From: WHSW01 sp963759295
Lineage (GTDB): Bacteria > Actinomycetota > Thermoleophilia > Solirubrobacterales > 70-9
Direction: 5' to 3'
Assembly: GCA_963759295.1 (NCBI GenBank)
Contig: CAVWYT010000005.1
Span: 66,877-130,876 of the forward strand
Length of the DNA stretch: 64,000 nucleotides
In this document: in pieces, positions 50,231 through 58,842 of the stretch
Layout of the letters: every line of letters begins with the position of its first letter
Position numbering within the stretch: position 1 is the stretch's first letter
The notes under the pieces: generated by a model
Seen by the model: only the letters and a program-made list of their open reading frames with translations
Databases searched by the model: none
What the model was told of the DNA's origin: nothing
Position numbers and translations under genes: made by a program

Positions 50231-51334
50231 GAGGCGGTGCCGCGCGAGGGCGTCGTCGTCGATCTCGACCCCGAGGCCCGGCCCGTCGGGGAGGTGGAGC
50301 GCGCCGTCCAGCAGCGAGCACTGGCGCGTGGCGATCGTCGCGGCGAACAGGAGCTGGGTGGCCAGGCCGTGGGCGAGATCGGCGGCTGGCCCGGAGAAGG
50401 TCAGCGCCTGGGCGGCGTGGGCGGCGGCGGCGATCCCGACCGGGCCGTCGAGGGCGCTCGAGAGATACACCGGCAGCCGCTCGGCGATCCCGTTCGCCTC
50501 GCCGATGCCGCCGACCTTGCTCAGCTTCACGGTCGCCAGATCGCAGGCGCGATCGCGCTTCGCGCGCTCGGCGTCCTTGACGCGGACGACGGTCTCGTCG
50601 GCGGCGACCAGCATCGGGACCGCCTCGGTGAGCCGCGCCATGCCGCTGCGGTCGGCGACCGGCTGTTCGACCAGCTCGATTCCGAGCGGCTCGATCAGCC
50701 GCAGGACGCCGAGCGCCTCATCGACGCTCCAGGCGCCGTTCGCGTCGACCCGGATCCGCGCGTCGGGTCCGAGTCGCTCGCGCACCGCCCGTACGACGGC
50801 GACGTCGTCGCGCGCCCCGAGCTTGAGCTTGAAGGTCCGAAAGCCCCGCGCGGCCCAGCGCTCGGCGTCGTCGGCGACGGCCTCGGCCCCGGCGGCGATC
50901 AGGGTCGCGTTACAGACGACCGGCGAGGCCTGCTCGGCGCCGAGCAGCGACCACAACGGCCGCCCGGCCGCCTTTCCCGCGAGGTCGAAGATCGCCATCT
51001 CGATCGCCGCCCTGGCCGGCGCCGGCAGGCGCCTGCCGGCGACGGTGTGGATGAACGCGTCGACCGCCGCCAGCAGCGGCTCGGCTCCGGCGAAGTCGCT
51101 CAGGTCCGCGCGCGCCAGTCGCCTGGTCCCCTTGCGGATCCCGCGCTCGACCGCCGCCAGATCGGCCCCGCCCCGCAGCGACAGCGGCACCCCCTCGCCG
51201 AGCCCGACCGGGCCCGCGTCGCTGACCAGCCGCAGGAGGACCATCTCGCGGCGCTCGAGCGTCCCGCGGGCGGTTGCGTACGGGCGCTCGAACTCGAGCG
51301 CGTAGGGCACCACCTCGACCGCGCTCAACCGCAT
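50228..51334 (-). CDS. menC: o-Succinylbenzoate synthase
   Basis: Enolase-superfamily dehydratase, 368 residues. The N-terminal capping domain ('PYALEFERPYATARGTLERR') precedes the barrel with the catalytic Lys pair 'FRTFKLKLGARDD', metal ligands in 'DARIRVDANGAWSVDEAL', 'ELVEQPVADRSG' and 'MLVAADETVV', and the second Lys in 'CDLATVKLSKVGGIGE'. The ATG at 51334 lies 2 nt after menA. Longer readings of the frame belong to another gene. Confidence 0.94.
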   Translation of the reverse strand: MRLSAVEVVPYALEFERPYATARGTLERREMVLLRLVSDAGPVGLGEGVPLSLRGGADLAAVERGIRKGTRRLARADLSDFAGAEPLLAAVDAFIHTVAGRRLPAPARAAIEMAIFDLAGKAAGRPLWSLLGAEQASPVVCNATLIAAGAEAVADDAERWAARGFRTFKLKLGARDDVAVVRAVRERLGPDARIRVDANGAWSVDEALGVLRLIEPLGIELVEQPVADRSGMARLTEAVPMLVAADETVVRVKDAERAKRDRACDLATVKLSKVGGIGEANGIAERLPVYLSSALDGPVGIAAAAHAAQALTFSGPAADLAHGLATQLLFAATIATRQCSLLDGALHLPDGPGLGVEIDDDALARHRL

Positions 51335-51336
51335 GG

Positions 51337-52221
51337 CTACGCCGCGATCAGCAGGCCGGCCGTGACCAGGAGGCTGAATCCCGCGAGTATCGTTCCGGTA
51401 CCGGCCAAGGCGCCGTTGAGCGACGGACCGTCGGTGCGCTGGGTGACCGCCCGCGCCGGCTTCGGCACGAGCGCGAGGGCGAGGAGGCCGAGCAGCGCGA
51501 AGGCGGGACCATCGGCGATCAGCAGCGAGAGCGGCAGCCACGCGAAGGCGCCGAGCACGAGCGCGAGGTAGAGCCGCCGCGTCCGCTCGCGCCCCAATCG
51601 CACCGCGAGCGTGCGCTTGCCGGCGCGACGATCGGTGTCGATGTCGCGGACGTTGTTGACGACCAGGACCGCGGTGGATAGCAAGCCGACCGAGATCGAG
51701 AGGCAGAACGGCAGCCAGTCGAGCTCCTCGAGCTGAACGTAGTAGGAGCCGTTGACGGCGACCAGGCCAAAGAACAAGAATACGAACAGCTCGCCCATGC
51801 CGGCGTAGCCGTAGGGGCGCGGGCCGCCGGTGTAGAGGACGCCGGCGGCGATCGAGGCGACGCCGACAGCGATGATCACCCATCCGGCGACGGTCGCCAG
51901 GTAGACGCCGGCGATCGCCGCGATCCCGAACGCGAGCCAGGTCGCGTAGAGGACCCGGCGCGGGGCGACCAGCCCGGTCGAGGTCACGCGCACGGGCCCG
52001 AGCCGGTCCTCCGCGTCCGCGCCCCGCCTGGCGTCGGAGTAGTCGTTGGCGAGGTTGGTGCCGATCTGGATGAAGATCGAGCCGATCAGGGCAGCGACGA
52101 AGGCGCCCCAGCGGAAGTCGTCGACGGCGTAGACGGCCGCCGCGGAGCCGACGAGCACCGGTGCGATCGCGGCCGGCAGCGTACGCGGCCGCGCCGCCAT
52201 CAGCCAGATACGTGGGTTCAA
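51337..52221 (-). CDS. menA: 1,4-Dihydroxy-2-naphthoate polyprenyltransferase
   Basis: UbiA-family membrane prenyltransferase, 294 residues with about eight helices. The first Asp motif is 'GTNLANDYSDARRGADAEDR' (NDxxDxxxD type) and the second is 'VVNNVRDIDTDRRAGKRTLA'. 'AARPRTLPAAIAPVLVGSA' is the family N-terminus. It probably starts at TTG 52221, inside the menB stop (TTGA overlap); ATG 52200 is the alternative. It attaches the isoprenoid tail to make demethylmenaquinone. Confidence 0.94.
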   Translation of the reverse strand: MNPRIWLMAARPRTLPAAIAPVLVGSAAAVYAVDDFRWGAFVAALIGSIFIQIGTNLANDYSDARRGADAEDRLGPVRVTSTGLVAPRRVLYATWLAFGIAAIAGVYLATVAGWVIIAVGVASIAAGVLYTGGPRPYGYAGMGELFVFLFFGLVAVNGSYYVQLEELDWLPFCLSISVGLLSTAVLVVNNVRDIDTDRRAGKRTLAVRLGRERTRRLYLALVLGAFAWLPLSLLIADGPAFALLGLLALALVPKPARAVTQRTDGPSLNGALAGTGTILAGFSLLVTAGLLIAA

Positions 52222-53114
52222 GGGCGCTTCGGGAACTTGGAGAAGTCCGGACGCCGGCCCTGCTTCCACGAGTCGCGACCCTCCTGGCCCTCCTCGGTCA
52301 TGTAGAAGAGCAGGGTCGCGTCGTGGGAGAGCTGCTGAAGGCCGGTGAGCCCGTCCTCGGCGGCGTTGAAGCTCGCCTTCAGCAGCCGCAGCGAAAGCGG
52401 GGAGAGGGCGGTCATCTCCCGGCACCAGGCGACCGACTCGCGCTCGAGGTCGTCGAGCGGCACGACCGCGTTCACGAGGCCCATCTCGAGCGCCTCGGAG
52501 GCCCCGTACAGGCGGCACAGGAACCAGATCTCCTTCGCCTTGCGGACCCCGACGGCGCGGGCGAGGAGGCCGGCCCCGAAGCCGCCGTCGAAGCTCCCGA
52601 CCCGGGGGCCGGTCTGCCCGAAGACGGCGTTGTCGGCGGCGATCGAGAGGTCGCAGACGAGGTGGAGGATCTGGCCGCCGCCGACCGCGTAGCCGGCGAC
52701 GGCGGCGATCACCGGCTTCGGCAGGCGGCGGATCTGGACGTGCAGGTCGCCGACGTCGAGACGGCCAACTCCCTGCTCCGCGACCTCGTCGTCGCCGATG
52801 TAGCCATCGTCGCCGCGGATCCGCTGATCGCCGCCGGCGCAGAACGCCTCGCCGCCGGCGCCGGTGAAGATGATCGCGCCCACCTCGGTGTCGTCGCGGG
52901 CGCGCCGGAAGGCGTCGCGAAGCTCGGCCAGTGTCCGCGGACGGAACGCGTTGCGGACCTCGGGCCGATCGATGGTGATCCTCGAGATCGCCTCGGCGCG
53001 CTCGTAGAGGATGTCGTCGTAGGTGCCCTCGCGGCGCCACTCGATCGGCGCGAAGAGCTCCTCGCTCGGCGGGGCGTCCTGGTGGGGCCTGGGCACGGGC
53101 CGCAACAATGCCAC
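52218..53114 (-). CDS. menB: 1,4-Dihydroxy-2-naphthoyl-CoA synthase
   Basis: Crotonase-family ring-closing enzyme, about 298 residues. Landmarks: 'YDDILYERAEAISRITIDRP', 'NAFRPRTLAELRDAF', 'IIFTGAGGEAFCAGGDQRIR', 'AAVAGYAVGGGQILHLVCDL', 'FGQTGPRVGSFDGGFGAGLL' with the MenB-type Gly-rich turn, and the C-terminal 'LLFYMTEEGQEGRDSW'. The N-terminal 25 residues are variable, so the start (GTG 53114) is tentative. It is divergent from menE, 31 nt apart, sharing a promoter region. Confidence 0.95.
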   Translation of the reverse strand: MALLRPVPRPHQDAPPSEELFAPIEWRREGTYDDILYERAEAISRITIDRPEVRNAFRPRTLAELRDAFRRARDDTEVGAIIFTGAGGEAFCAGGDQRIRGDDGYIGDDEVAEQGVGRLDVGDLHVQIRRLPKPVIAAVAGYAVGGGQILHLVCDLSIAADNAVFGQTGPRVGSFDGGFGAGLLARAVGVRKAKEIWFLCRLYGASEALEMGLVNAVVPLDDLERESVAWCREMTALSPLSLRLLKASFNAAEDGLTGLQQLSHDATLLFYMTEEGQEGRDSWKQGRRPDFSKFPKRP

Positions 53115-53145
53115 AGCGGCGCTTCTCGTAACTTTCGCGGGCCCC

Positions 53146-54471
53146 ATGCATCTCGACAACTGGCTCTCCCAGCGCGCCGCGACCTGTCCCGATCGATCCG
53201 CGCTGGTCGCCGCGGGGACGGAGCTCTCATACGCCGAGCTCGAGCGCGAGGCCACGGCGACCGCGCGCCGGCTCGCCGCCCGAGGTGCGCGGCGGGGGGC
53301 GACGGTCGCGATCGAGCTCGCCCCGGGCGTCGAGTACGTCGTCCTCCTGCATGCGCTGATGAAGCTCGGGGCGATCGCCTACCCGGTCAACTCCCGCCTC
53401 GCGGCGGCGGAGCGGGCCGCCGAGTTCGAACGAGCGCGCCCGGCGCTGACCCTGACCGCCAACCCGGACCTAGGAACCACCGAGGCCGATCTGCCGCTGC
53501 TCGGCGAGCACGACCTCGACGCCCTTCACTGCCGGATCCTCACCAGCGGCACCTCGGGTCGCCCGCGCCCGGTCGGGCTCACCTACGGCAACCACCTCTG
53601 GAGCGCCGTCGGCTCGGCGTTCAACCTCGGGGTCGAGCCGACCGATCGGTGGCTCTGCTGCCTGCCCCTGTCTCACGTCGGCGGGCTCTCGATCGTCATG
53701 CGCAGCGTCATCTACGGGACCACGGCGGTGGTCCACGAGGACTTCGACGTCGACCGGGTGGCGGCCTCGCTGGAGGGCGACGGGGTGACGCTGATCTCTC
53801 TCGTCGCCACCCAGCTGATCCGCCTGCTCGAGGCGGACGTCGATCTGCTGCCGTTGCGAGCGGTGCTGATCGGCGGCGGGCCGGTGCCCGCGGAGGTGCT
53901 CGCCGAGGCGATCGGTCGCGGCGCCACCGTGGTCCAGACCTACGGGCTGACCGAGGCGGCGAGCCAGGTGACCACGCTCTCGCCCGCTGAGGCGCGGCCC
54001 AAGCTCGGCTCGGCCGGCCGCCCGCTGCTGACCACGCACCTGCGGATCCAGGACGGCGAGATCCTGGTCCAGGGCCCGACCGTGGCCCCGGGCACCGCCG
54101 ACGAGGACGGCTGGCTTCACACCGGCGACCTCGGGCGCATCGACGAGGACGGCTTCCTCTACGTCGAGGGTCGGCTGGGCGACGTGATCGTCAGCGGCGG
54201 CGAGAACGTCGTCCCGGCGGAGATCGAGGAGGTCCTGCTTCGCCACCCGGAGGTCGCCGACGCCGCGGCAGTCGGTCGAGCCGACGCCGAATGGCAGGAG
54301 GCCGTGACCGCGGTAGTCGTGCTGCGCGAGGGCGCCGGGGTGAGCGCCGAGGAGCTGCGCTCGCACTGCGCCGCCGAGCTCGCCGGTTACAAGGTCCCGA
54401 AGCGGGTCGAGTTCGTCTCCGAGTTGCCGCGAACGGCCTCCGGCAAGTTGATGCGAGGCGCGCTGCGATGA
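53146..54471 (+). CDS. menE: o-Succinylbenzoate--CoA ligase
   Basis: Acyl-adenylate ligase, 441 residues. AMP-binding P-loop 'CRILTSGTSGRPRPVGLTYG', 'WLCCLPLSHVGGLSIVM', 'VVQTYGLTEAASQVTTL', 'GWLHTGDLGRIDEDGFLYV', 'EGRLGDVIVSGGENVVPAEI', and the C-terminal catalytic Lys in 'LPRTASGKLMRGAL'. The short form and the men context fit MenE. Its ATG at 53146 gives the standard N-terminus. The stop overlaps the following gene by 4 nt (ATGA). Confidence 0.94.
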   Translation: MHLDNWLSQRAATCPDRSALVAAGTELSYAELEREATATARRLAARGARRGATVAIELAPGVEYVVLLHALMKLGAIAYPVNSRLAAAERAAEFERARPALTLTANPDLGTTEADLPLLGEHDLDALHCRILTSGTSGRPRPVGLTYGNHLWSAVGSAFNLGVEPTDRWLCCLPLSHVGGLSIVMRSVIYGTTAVVHEDFDVDRVAASLEGDGVTLISLVATQLIRLLEADVDLLPLRAVLIGGGPVPAEVLAEAIGRGATVVQTYGLTEAASQVTTLSPAEARPKLGSAGRPLLTTHLRIQDGEILVQGPTVAPGTADEDGWLHTGDLGRIDEDGFLYVEGRLGDVIVSGGENVVPAEIEEVLLRHPEVADAAAVGRADAEWQEAVTAVVVLREGAGVSAEELRSHCAAELAGYKVPKRVEFVSELPRTASGKLMRGALR

Positions 54472-54872
54472 TCGACCACGAGCACGTCTCGCGGTGGCTC
54501 GACGACTACGTTGCGGCGTGGAAGAGCTACGAGCGCGAGGCGATCGCGGCCCTGTTCAGCGACCAGGTCGAGTACCGCTATCACCCCTACGACGAGCCGC
54601 TTCGCGGCCGCGACGCCGTGATCGCGTCCTGGCTCGGCGACGACGACCACGAGGGTGCCTCGAGTCGTGACCAACCGGGGACCTACGACGCCTCCTACCG
54701 GCCGCTGGCAGTCGACGGCGACGTTGCGGTCGCGGTCGGGTCGAGCAGTTACCGCGAGCGCCCCGGCGGCCCGATCTTCCGGGTCTACGACAACTGCTTC
54801 GTGATCCGCTTCGACGCCGAGGGCCGCTGCCGCGCCTTCACCGAGTGGTTCATGCAGCGCCCCAACCCCTGA
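54468..54872 (+). CDS. SnoaL/NTF2-like protein coupled to menE
   Basis: 134 residues of the NTF2 fold: 'VSRWLDDYVAAWKSYEREAI', 'AALFSDQVEYRYHPYDEPLR', 'GRDAVIASWLG', 'GGPIFRVYDNCFVIRFDAEG', 'CRAFTEWFMQRPNP'. Unlike the other three NTF2-like proteins here it lacks the EAAGLSE tail. It overlaps menE by 4 nt, so it is co-translated with it, but a menaquinone role is not established. Confidence 0.8.
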   Translation: MIDHEHVSRWLDDYVAAWKSYEREAIAALFSDQVEYRYHPYDEPLRGRDAVIASWLGDDDHEGASSRDQPGTYDASYRPLAVDGDVAVAVGSSSYRERPGGPIFRVYDNCFVIRFDAEGRCRAFTEWFMQRPNP

Positions 54873-54883
54873 GGTTCGCTGAG

Positions 54884-54889
54884 TACCAT
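54884..54889 (+). promoter_or_regulatory. -10 hexamer TACCAT of ilvC
   Basis: TACCAT lies 8 nt before the ilvC ATG. Confidence 0.4.
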
Positions 54890-54897
54890 CCCGCGCC

Positions 54898-55903
54898 ATG
54901 CCTGACGACAAGATCTATTACGACGGCGATGCCAACCCCGAAGCGCTGAGGGGCAAGACGATCGCGATCCTCGGTTACGGGTCGCAGGGTCACGCTCACG
55001 CGCTCAACCTCAGGGACTCCGGCTACGACGTCGTCGTCGGGCTCCGCTCGGACTCCTCGAGCCGTGCGCGGGCCGAGGCCGAGAAGCTCAAGGTGCTGGA
55101 CACCGCCGACGCCGCCAGCCGCGGGGACGTGGTCATGGTCCTGCTCCCCGACGAGAAGCAGGGCGAGATCTGGAGCTCGGAGATCGGCGACGGGATCGCG
55201 GCCGGCAACCTGCTGATGTTCGGGCACGGGTTCGCGATCCACTTCGGCGAGATCGAGCCGCCGCCGGGGGTCGACGTCGGCATGGTCGCTCCCAAGGGCC
55301 CCGGCCATCTCGTGCGGCGCCAGTACGAGGAGGGCAAGGGCGTGCCCTGCCTGATGGCGATCCACCAGGACGAGACCGGGGCCGCGCGCGAGCAGGTGCT
55401 CGCCTACGCCCGCGGGATCGGCGGTGGCCGGGCCGGCGTGATCGAGACGACGTTCAAGGACGAGTGCGAGACCGATCTCTTCGGCGAGCAGAGCGTGCTC
55501 TGCGGTGGCGCGACCGAGCTCGTCCAGGCGGGATTCGAGACCCTGGTCGAGGCCGGCTACGACCCGCGGCTCGCGTACTTCGAGACCCTGCACGAGCTGA
55601 AGCTGATCGTCGACCTGATGTACGAGAAGGGCATCCAGGGAATGCGCTACTCGATCTCGAACACCGCCGAATACGGCGACATGACCCGCGGGCCGCGGGT
55701 GATCGGCCCCGAGGTCCGCGCGGCGATGAAGCAGGTGCTGGCCGACATCCAGTCCGGCGAGTTCGCCAAGGAGTGGATCGCCGAGAACCGCGCGGGCGCC
55801 GAGAACTTCAACCGGATGCGCGAGGAGGCGGCAGGGCCACCAGATCGAGCGCGTCGGCAAGCAGCTGCGCTCGATGATGCCCTGGATCGACCAGGAGTTC
55901 TGA
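54898..55903 (+). CDS. ilvC: Ketol-acid reductoisomerase (one frameshift)
   Basis: Second common step of Val/Leu/Ile synthesis, class I (short) form of about 334 residues. NADPH loop 'IAILGYGSQGHAHALNLRDS'. Catalytic and Mg ligands are in 'VGMVAPKGPGHLVRRQYEEG', 'FKDECETDLFGEQSVLCGG' and 'LHELKLIVDLMYEKGIQGMR'. After about 55831 an extra G shifts the frame; removing it gives the normal end 'GHQIERVGKQLRSMMPWIDQ' and TGA at 55901-55903. It is separated from ilvBN by the men cluster. Confidence 0.95.
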
Positions 55904-55954
55904 AGCCGGGCGCCGCTCGGGTCCGATTGTTCACATCGCGACCCCCGCAGCAGT

Positions 55955-55960
55955 TAGGGT
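55955..55960 (+). promoter_or_regulatory. -10 hexamer TAGGGT (gene at 55967)
   Basis: TAGGGT lies 6 nt before the ATG at 55967. Confidence 0.45.
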
Positions 55961-55966
55961 CGGCGC

Positions 55967-56629
55967 ATGGAAGCCACGACTCCACCCGACGAGCCACCCG
56001 CCCCGCCACCCCCGCCACCGCCGCCCGCGGGCGAGCCGGCCGCCGGCGGACCGCCGCCCGGCGGCGTCTATCCCGTCCGCTTGGAGGCGCAGCGCCAGGC
56101 GAAATACAACCGCTTCCTGCCGCTGGTCAAGTGGCTGCTCGCGTTCCCGCATTACATCGTCCTGATCTTCCTCGGCATCGGTGCGTTCATCGCGCTCGTG
56201 ATCGCGTTCTTCGCCGTACTGTTCACCGGCCGTTTCCCGGAGGGCCTGTGGACCTTCGTCACCGGCGTCAGCAGGTGGTTGTATCGGGTCGAGGCCTACG
56301 TTCTCCTGCTCACCGACCCATACCCACCGTTCTCGCTCGAGGACGACCCCGACTACCCGGTCCGGATCGAGTACGACTATCCCGAGCGGATCGACAATTG
56401 GCGCCCGCTGGTCCAGTGGCTGCTCGCGATCCCGTACCTGTTCGTCGCCGGCGCCCTCTACACCGTGGCCCAGATCGTCGCCTTCGTCGGCGTCTTCGTG
56501 ATCCTGTTCACCGAGGAGCTGCCGGACGGCATGTTCAAGCTGATCCTCAACCCGCTGCGCTGGCAGCTGCGCGGCAACGCCTACGCCACCTTCCTGGTCG
56601 AGAGATACCCACCGTTCGAGTGGGAGTAG
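55967..56629 (+). CDS. DUF4389 membrane protein
   Basis: 220 residues. A Pro-rich cytoplasmic N-terminus (residues 5-30) is followed by two tandem DUF4389-like halves, each with a conserved start and long helix: 'FLPLVKWLLAFPHYIVLIFL' with 'FTGRFPEGLWTFVTGVSRWL', and 'WRPLVQWLLAIPYLFVAGAL' with 'FTEELPDGMFKLILNPLRWQ'. 'LLLTDPYPPFSLEDDPDYPV' and the final 'ERYPPFEW' are family marks. Function unknown; common in Actinobacteria. Confidence 0.85.
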   Translation: MEATTPPDEPPAPPPPPPPPAGEPAAGGPPPGGVYPVRLEAQRQAKYNRFLPLVKWLLAFPHYIVLIFLGIGAFIALVIAFFAVLFTGRFPEGLWTFVTGVSRWLYRVEAYVLLLTDPYPPFSLEDDPDYPVRIEYDYPERIDNWRPLVQWLLAIPYLFVAGALYTVAQIVAFVGVFVILFTEELPDGMFKLILNPLRWQLRGNAYATFLVERYPPFEWE

Positions 56630-56747
56630 CCGCTCGGGCTACTCGCCCAGGACCCGGCCTTCCCACCGCGGCGCAGAGACCGGCGCTGCCCGCCGGAGAC
56701 GCAACGCCGCGGCGACCTCGAAGGCCTGGGACTGAGAGCGTCCTCGT

Positions 56748-57311
56748 TCAGCCCTGGGCCGTCATCTGCTCGAGTGCCGGGTGGGTGAGCTTGTGCTCGG
56801 CGCAGAGCCGCGGGATGCTCTCCATGTCGAACTCGATCCCGTAACGCGGCGAGAGCTCGTCGAGCGGGGGTGGTGCCTCCGGGTTCGCCTCGATCGCGTT
56901 GCCGAGCTCTCGGAAGAAGTGCTCGAAACCGCCCGGGGCGATGATCTCGAGGATCCGGCAGGGCTCGTCGCCGGCGTTCCAGAATGTGTGCCACTGGTCG
57001 CGCGGCTTGAACGCGAGATCGCCCGCCTCGGCGTACGTCACGTCCTCACCGAGCAAGGCACCCATCGTGCCCTCGAGCACGAAGCTGTACTCGTCCTCGC
57101 GACTGTGCTTGTGAAGCGGGGCGCAGAGGCCGTGGGGGGGGATGGGGTGCTCGACGAGCGAGAACCCGCCGCCGGACTCCTCGGTCCAGATCATGAACCG
57201 GACGCCAACCGAGCCGAGGTCGGTGTACCCGCCTTCGGCGGGGCCGAGCTTGCGCGGCCCCTGAGACGGATCGAAGCGGCGCAGCGTCCCCATGAATTCG
57301 TCGGTGATCAT
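56748..57311 (-). CDS. Cupin-domain protein
   Basis: 187 residues. Cupin motif 1 is 'APLHKHSREDEYSFVLEGTM' with the His and Glu metal ligands; motif 2 is 'DLAFKPRDQWHTFWNAGDEP' with the last His. The C-terminal tail ('EHFFRELGNAIEANPEAPPP') is of the type in small quercetinase-like or regulatory cupins. It has a consensus-like promoter (TTGACA-17-TACGTT) and a GGGAGT ribosome-binding site. It is divergent from a TetR-type gene that probably controls it. Confidence 0.85.
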   Translation of the reverse strand: MITDEFMGTLRRFDPSQGPRKLGPAEGGYTDLGSVGVRFMIWTEESGGGFSLVEHPIPPHGLCAPLHKHSREDEYSFVLEGTMGALLGEDVTYAEAGDLAFKPRDQWHTFWNAGDEPCRILEIIAPGGFEHFFRELGNAIEANPEAPPPLDELSPRYGIEFDMESIPRLCAEHKLTHPALEQMTAQG

Positions 57312-57347
57312 TCCTGACTCCCTTTGATTGAACGCTGATGTGCGGCG

Positions 57348-57376
57348 AACGTATCACCGCCTGGCAGACCTGTCAA
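57348..57376 (-). promoter_or_regulatory. Sigma-70-type promoter of the cupin gene
   Basis: On the minus strand, TTGACA (57376-57371) and TACGTT (57353-57348) are 17 nt apart, leaving a leader of about 30 nt. The -35 box overlaps an AT-rich imperfect inverted repeat (TGTCAATATTTGATGAACA) that could bind the divergent TetR protein. Confidence 0.6.
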
Positions 57377-57392
57377 TATTTGATGAACAGCA

Positions 57393-58029
57393 ATGTCGAC
57401 GAAAATGCCACGCCGATATCAGAAGCGCCGCCGTGCCGAGCTCGAAGGGCAGACGCGGCGGCGGATCATCGAGGCCGCCGTCGACCTGCACGGCTCCGTT
57501 GGGCCGGCGCGGACGACGATCAGCGCCATCGCCGAGCGCGCCGGTGTCCAGCGGGCGACGCGTATACCGCCACTTTCCGGACGAGCTCTCGCTGTTCTCG
57601 GCCTGTAGCGCGCATTACCAGGCGGCGAACCCACGTCCCGATCCGGGTGTGTGGAGCGAGATCAGTGACCCGGACGAGCGCGCCGCGACCGCGCTCGAGC
57701 AGCTGTACGACTGGTACGACCGCACCGAGACGATGCTTGAGAACGTCACCCGGGACCGGGCGCTGGTGCCGTCACTGGACAAGGTGATGGGCGACTTCGG
57801 CCGCTACTACGACGCTGCAGTCGAGGTGCTACTCGCCGGGCGGCCCGAGCGCGGCCGCCGGCGCAAACTGGCGCAGGCGGCGATCGCCCACGCGCTCGAG
57901 TACGAGACCTGGCGCTCGCTCGTGCGGCGCCAGGGGCTCGACCGCGGCGAAGCGGTCGAGATGGGGGTGCGGCTCGTCCGCTGCTCCGAACATTGGCCAG
58001 CCGCGTCCCGGACTAGCGCAGCGCGATAA
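57393..58029 (+). CDS. TetR-family regulator (one frameshift)
   Basis: About 211 residues. The HTH half is 'RRRIIEAAVDLHGSVGPART', 'TISAIAERAGVQRAT'. An extra base near 57561 moves the rest into the next frame: 'VYRHFPDELSLFSACSAHY', then a helical ligand domain ('ALEQLYDWYDRTETMLENVT'). Joined at 'ATVYRHF' it is an ordinary TetR protein. Divergent from the cupin gene over an 81-nt region, so probably its regulator. No Shine-Dalgarno is obvious. Confidence 0.85.
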
Positions 58030-58093
58030 CCCGCACGGAATCGGCGGTCTTCTGCTCCGCAGCGTTGCGATCGCGACCCGCCCTCCGGCGCGA

Positions 58094-58099
58094 GATACT
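58094..58099 (+). promoter_or_regulatory. -10 hexamer GATACT (NTF2-like gene)
   Basis: GATACT lies 9 nt before the ATG at 58109, identical to the paralogue at 25351. Confidence 0.5.
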
Positions 58100-58108
58100 G
58101 CGTAGGCG

Positions 58109-58504
58109 ATGTCGGAGGAGAACGTCGAGCTGCTGCGGCGCGCCTTTGACGCCTTCAACCGACGCGACCTCGACACGATGCTCGCGCTCGCGGACGAGGA
58201 GATCGTTGTCGAATCGCGGCTCGCCGCCGTGGAAGGCGGCTATCACGGTCACCAGGGGGTGCGCCGCTGGTGGGCGGACACGTTGGATGTGCTCCCCGAT
58301 TACGAGGTCGAGGTGGACGAGGTCCGCGACTTCGGGGATGTCACGCTGGCGCGGCTTCGCGCTCGCGCCCACGGCGCCGGGAGCGCCGCTCCGCTGGAGG
58401 AAGTCATCTGGAATGTCGCCCGGTGGCGCGCCGGCCGGAACACCTGGTGGCGCAACTGCATGACCGAAGAAGAAGCCCTCGAAGCCGCCGGGCTTTCGGA
58501 GTAG
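58109..58504 (+). CDS. SnoaL/NTF2-like protein with EAAGLSE tail
   Basis: 131 residues. NTF2 fold: 'NVELLRRAFDAFNRRDLDTM', 'ALADEEIVVESRLAAVEGGY', 'HGHQGVRRWWADTLDVLPDY', 'VDEVRDFGDVTLARLRAR'. It ends 'EEALEAAGLSE', like the pair at 25.4-26.1 kb, and shares their -10 element and the start MS(E/Q)(E/K)N. Three dispersed copies with the same promoter spacing point to recent spread of one family. Ligand unknown. Confidence 0.85.
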   Translation: MSEENVELLRRAFDAFNRRDLDTMLALADEEIVVESRLAAVEGGYHGHQGVRRWWADTLDVLPDYEVEVDEVRDFGDVTLARLRARAHGAGSAAPLEEVIWNVARWRAGRNTWWRNCMTEEEALEAAGLSE

Positions 58505-58655
58505 GTCAATCCCGCTCGACCCTCCCGCTCGCGAAGTAGGTAGTCGCCCCGGGTCGAAGTCCGGTGCTTGGCACCGATGCGAGCCGCCCGCGGTTGAGCG
58601 ATAAGTCTTCTCAGTCCCACGCGATTCGTGGGCCAAAACCGAGGAGTGTTCGATC

Positions 58656-58826
58656 ATGATGCGCTCGCATTCACACATGCTGTGGTTCTGCGGCGGGTTG
58701 ATGATCCTGGCCATGGTCCTGGCCGTCGCAGGCGCGGGGGCGTTCGCGTTCCTGGCGCCGCTCGGCTGCGCCGTGATGATGCTCGCCATGGTCTGGATGA
58801 TGGTTCGTATGGGTCGCCACCACTAG
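58656..58826 (+). CDS. Small Met/His-rich membrane protein, 56 residues
   Basis: The ORF starts MMRSHSHMLW and ends MGRHH, with two helices ('FCGGLMILAMVLAVAGAGAF' and 'PLGCAVMMLAMVWMMV'). Ten methionines plus His and Cys resemble the small metal-responsive DUF2933-type proteins often next to rhodanese or metal-resistance genes. A GAGGAG ribosome-binding site lies upstream, and the rhodanese gene follows after 16 nt. Function unproven. Confidence 0.65.
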   Translation: MMRSHSHMLWFCGGLMILAMVLAVAGAGAFAFLAPLGCAVMMLAMVWMMVRMGRHH

Positions 58827-58842
58827 CTCTGGCCGAGGGACG

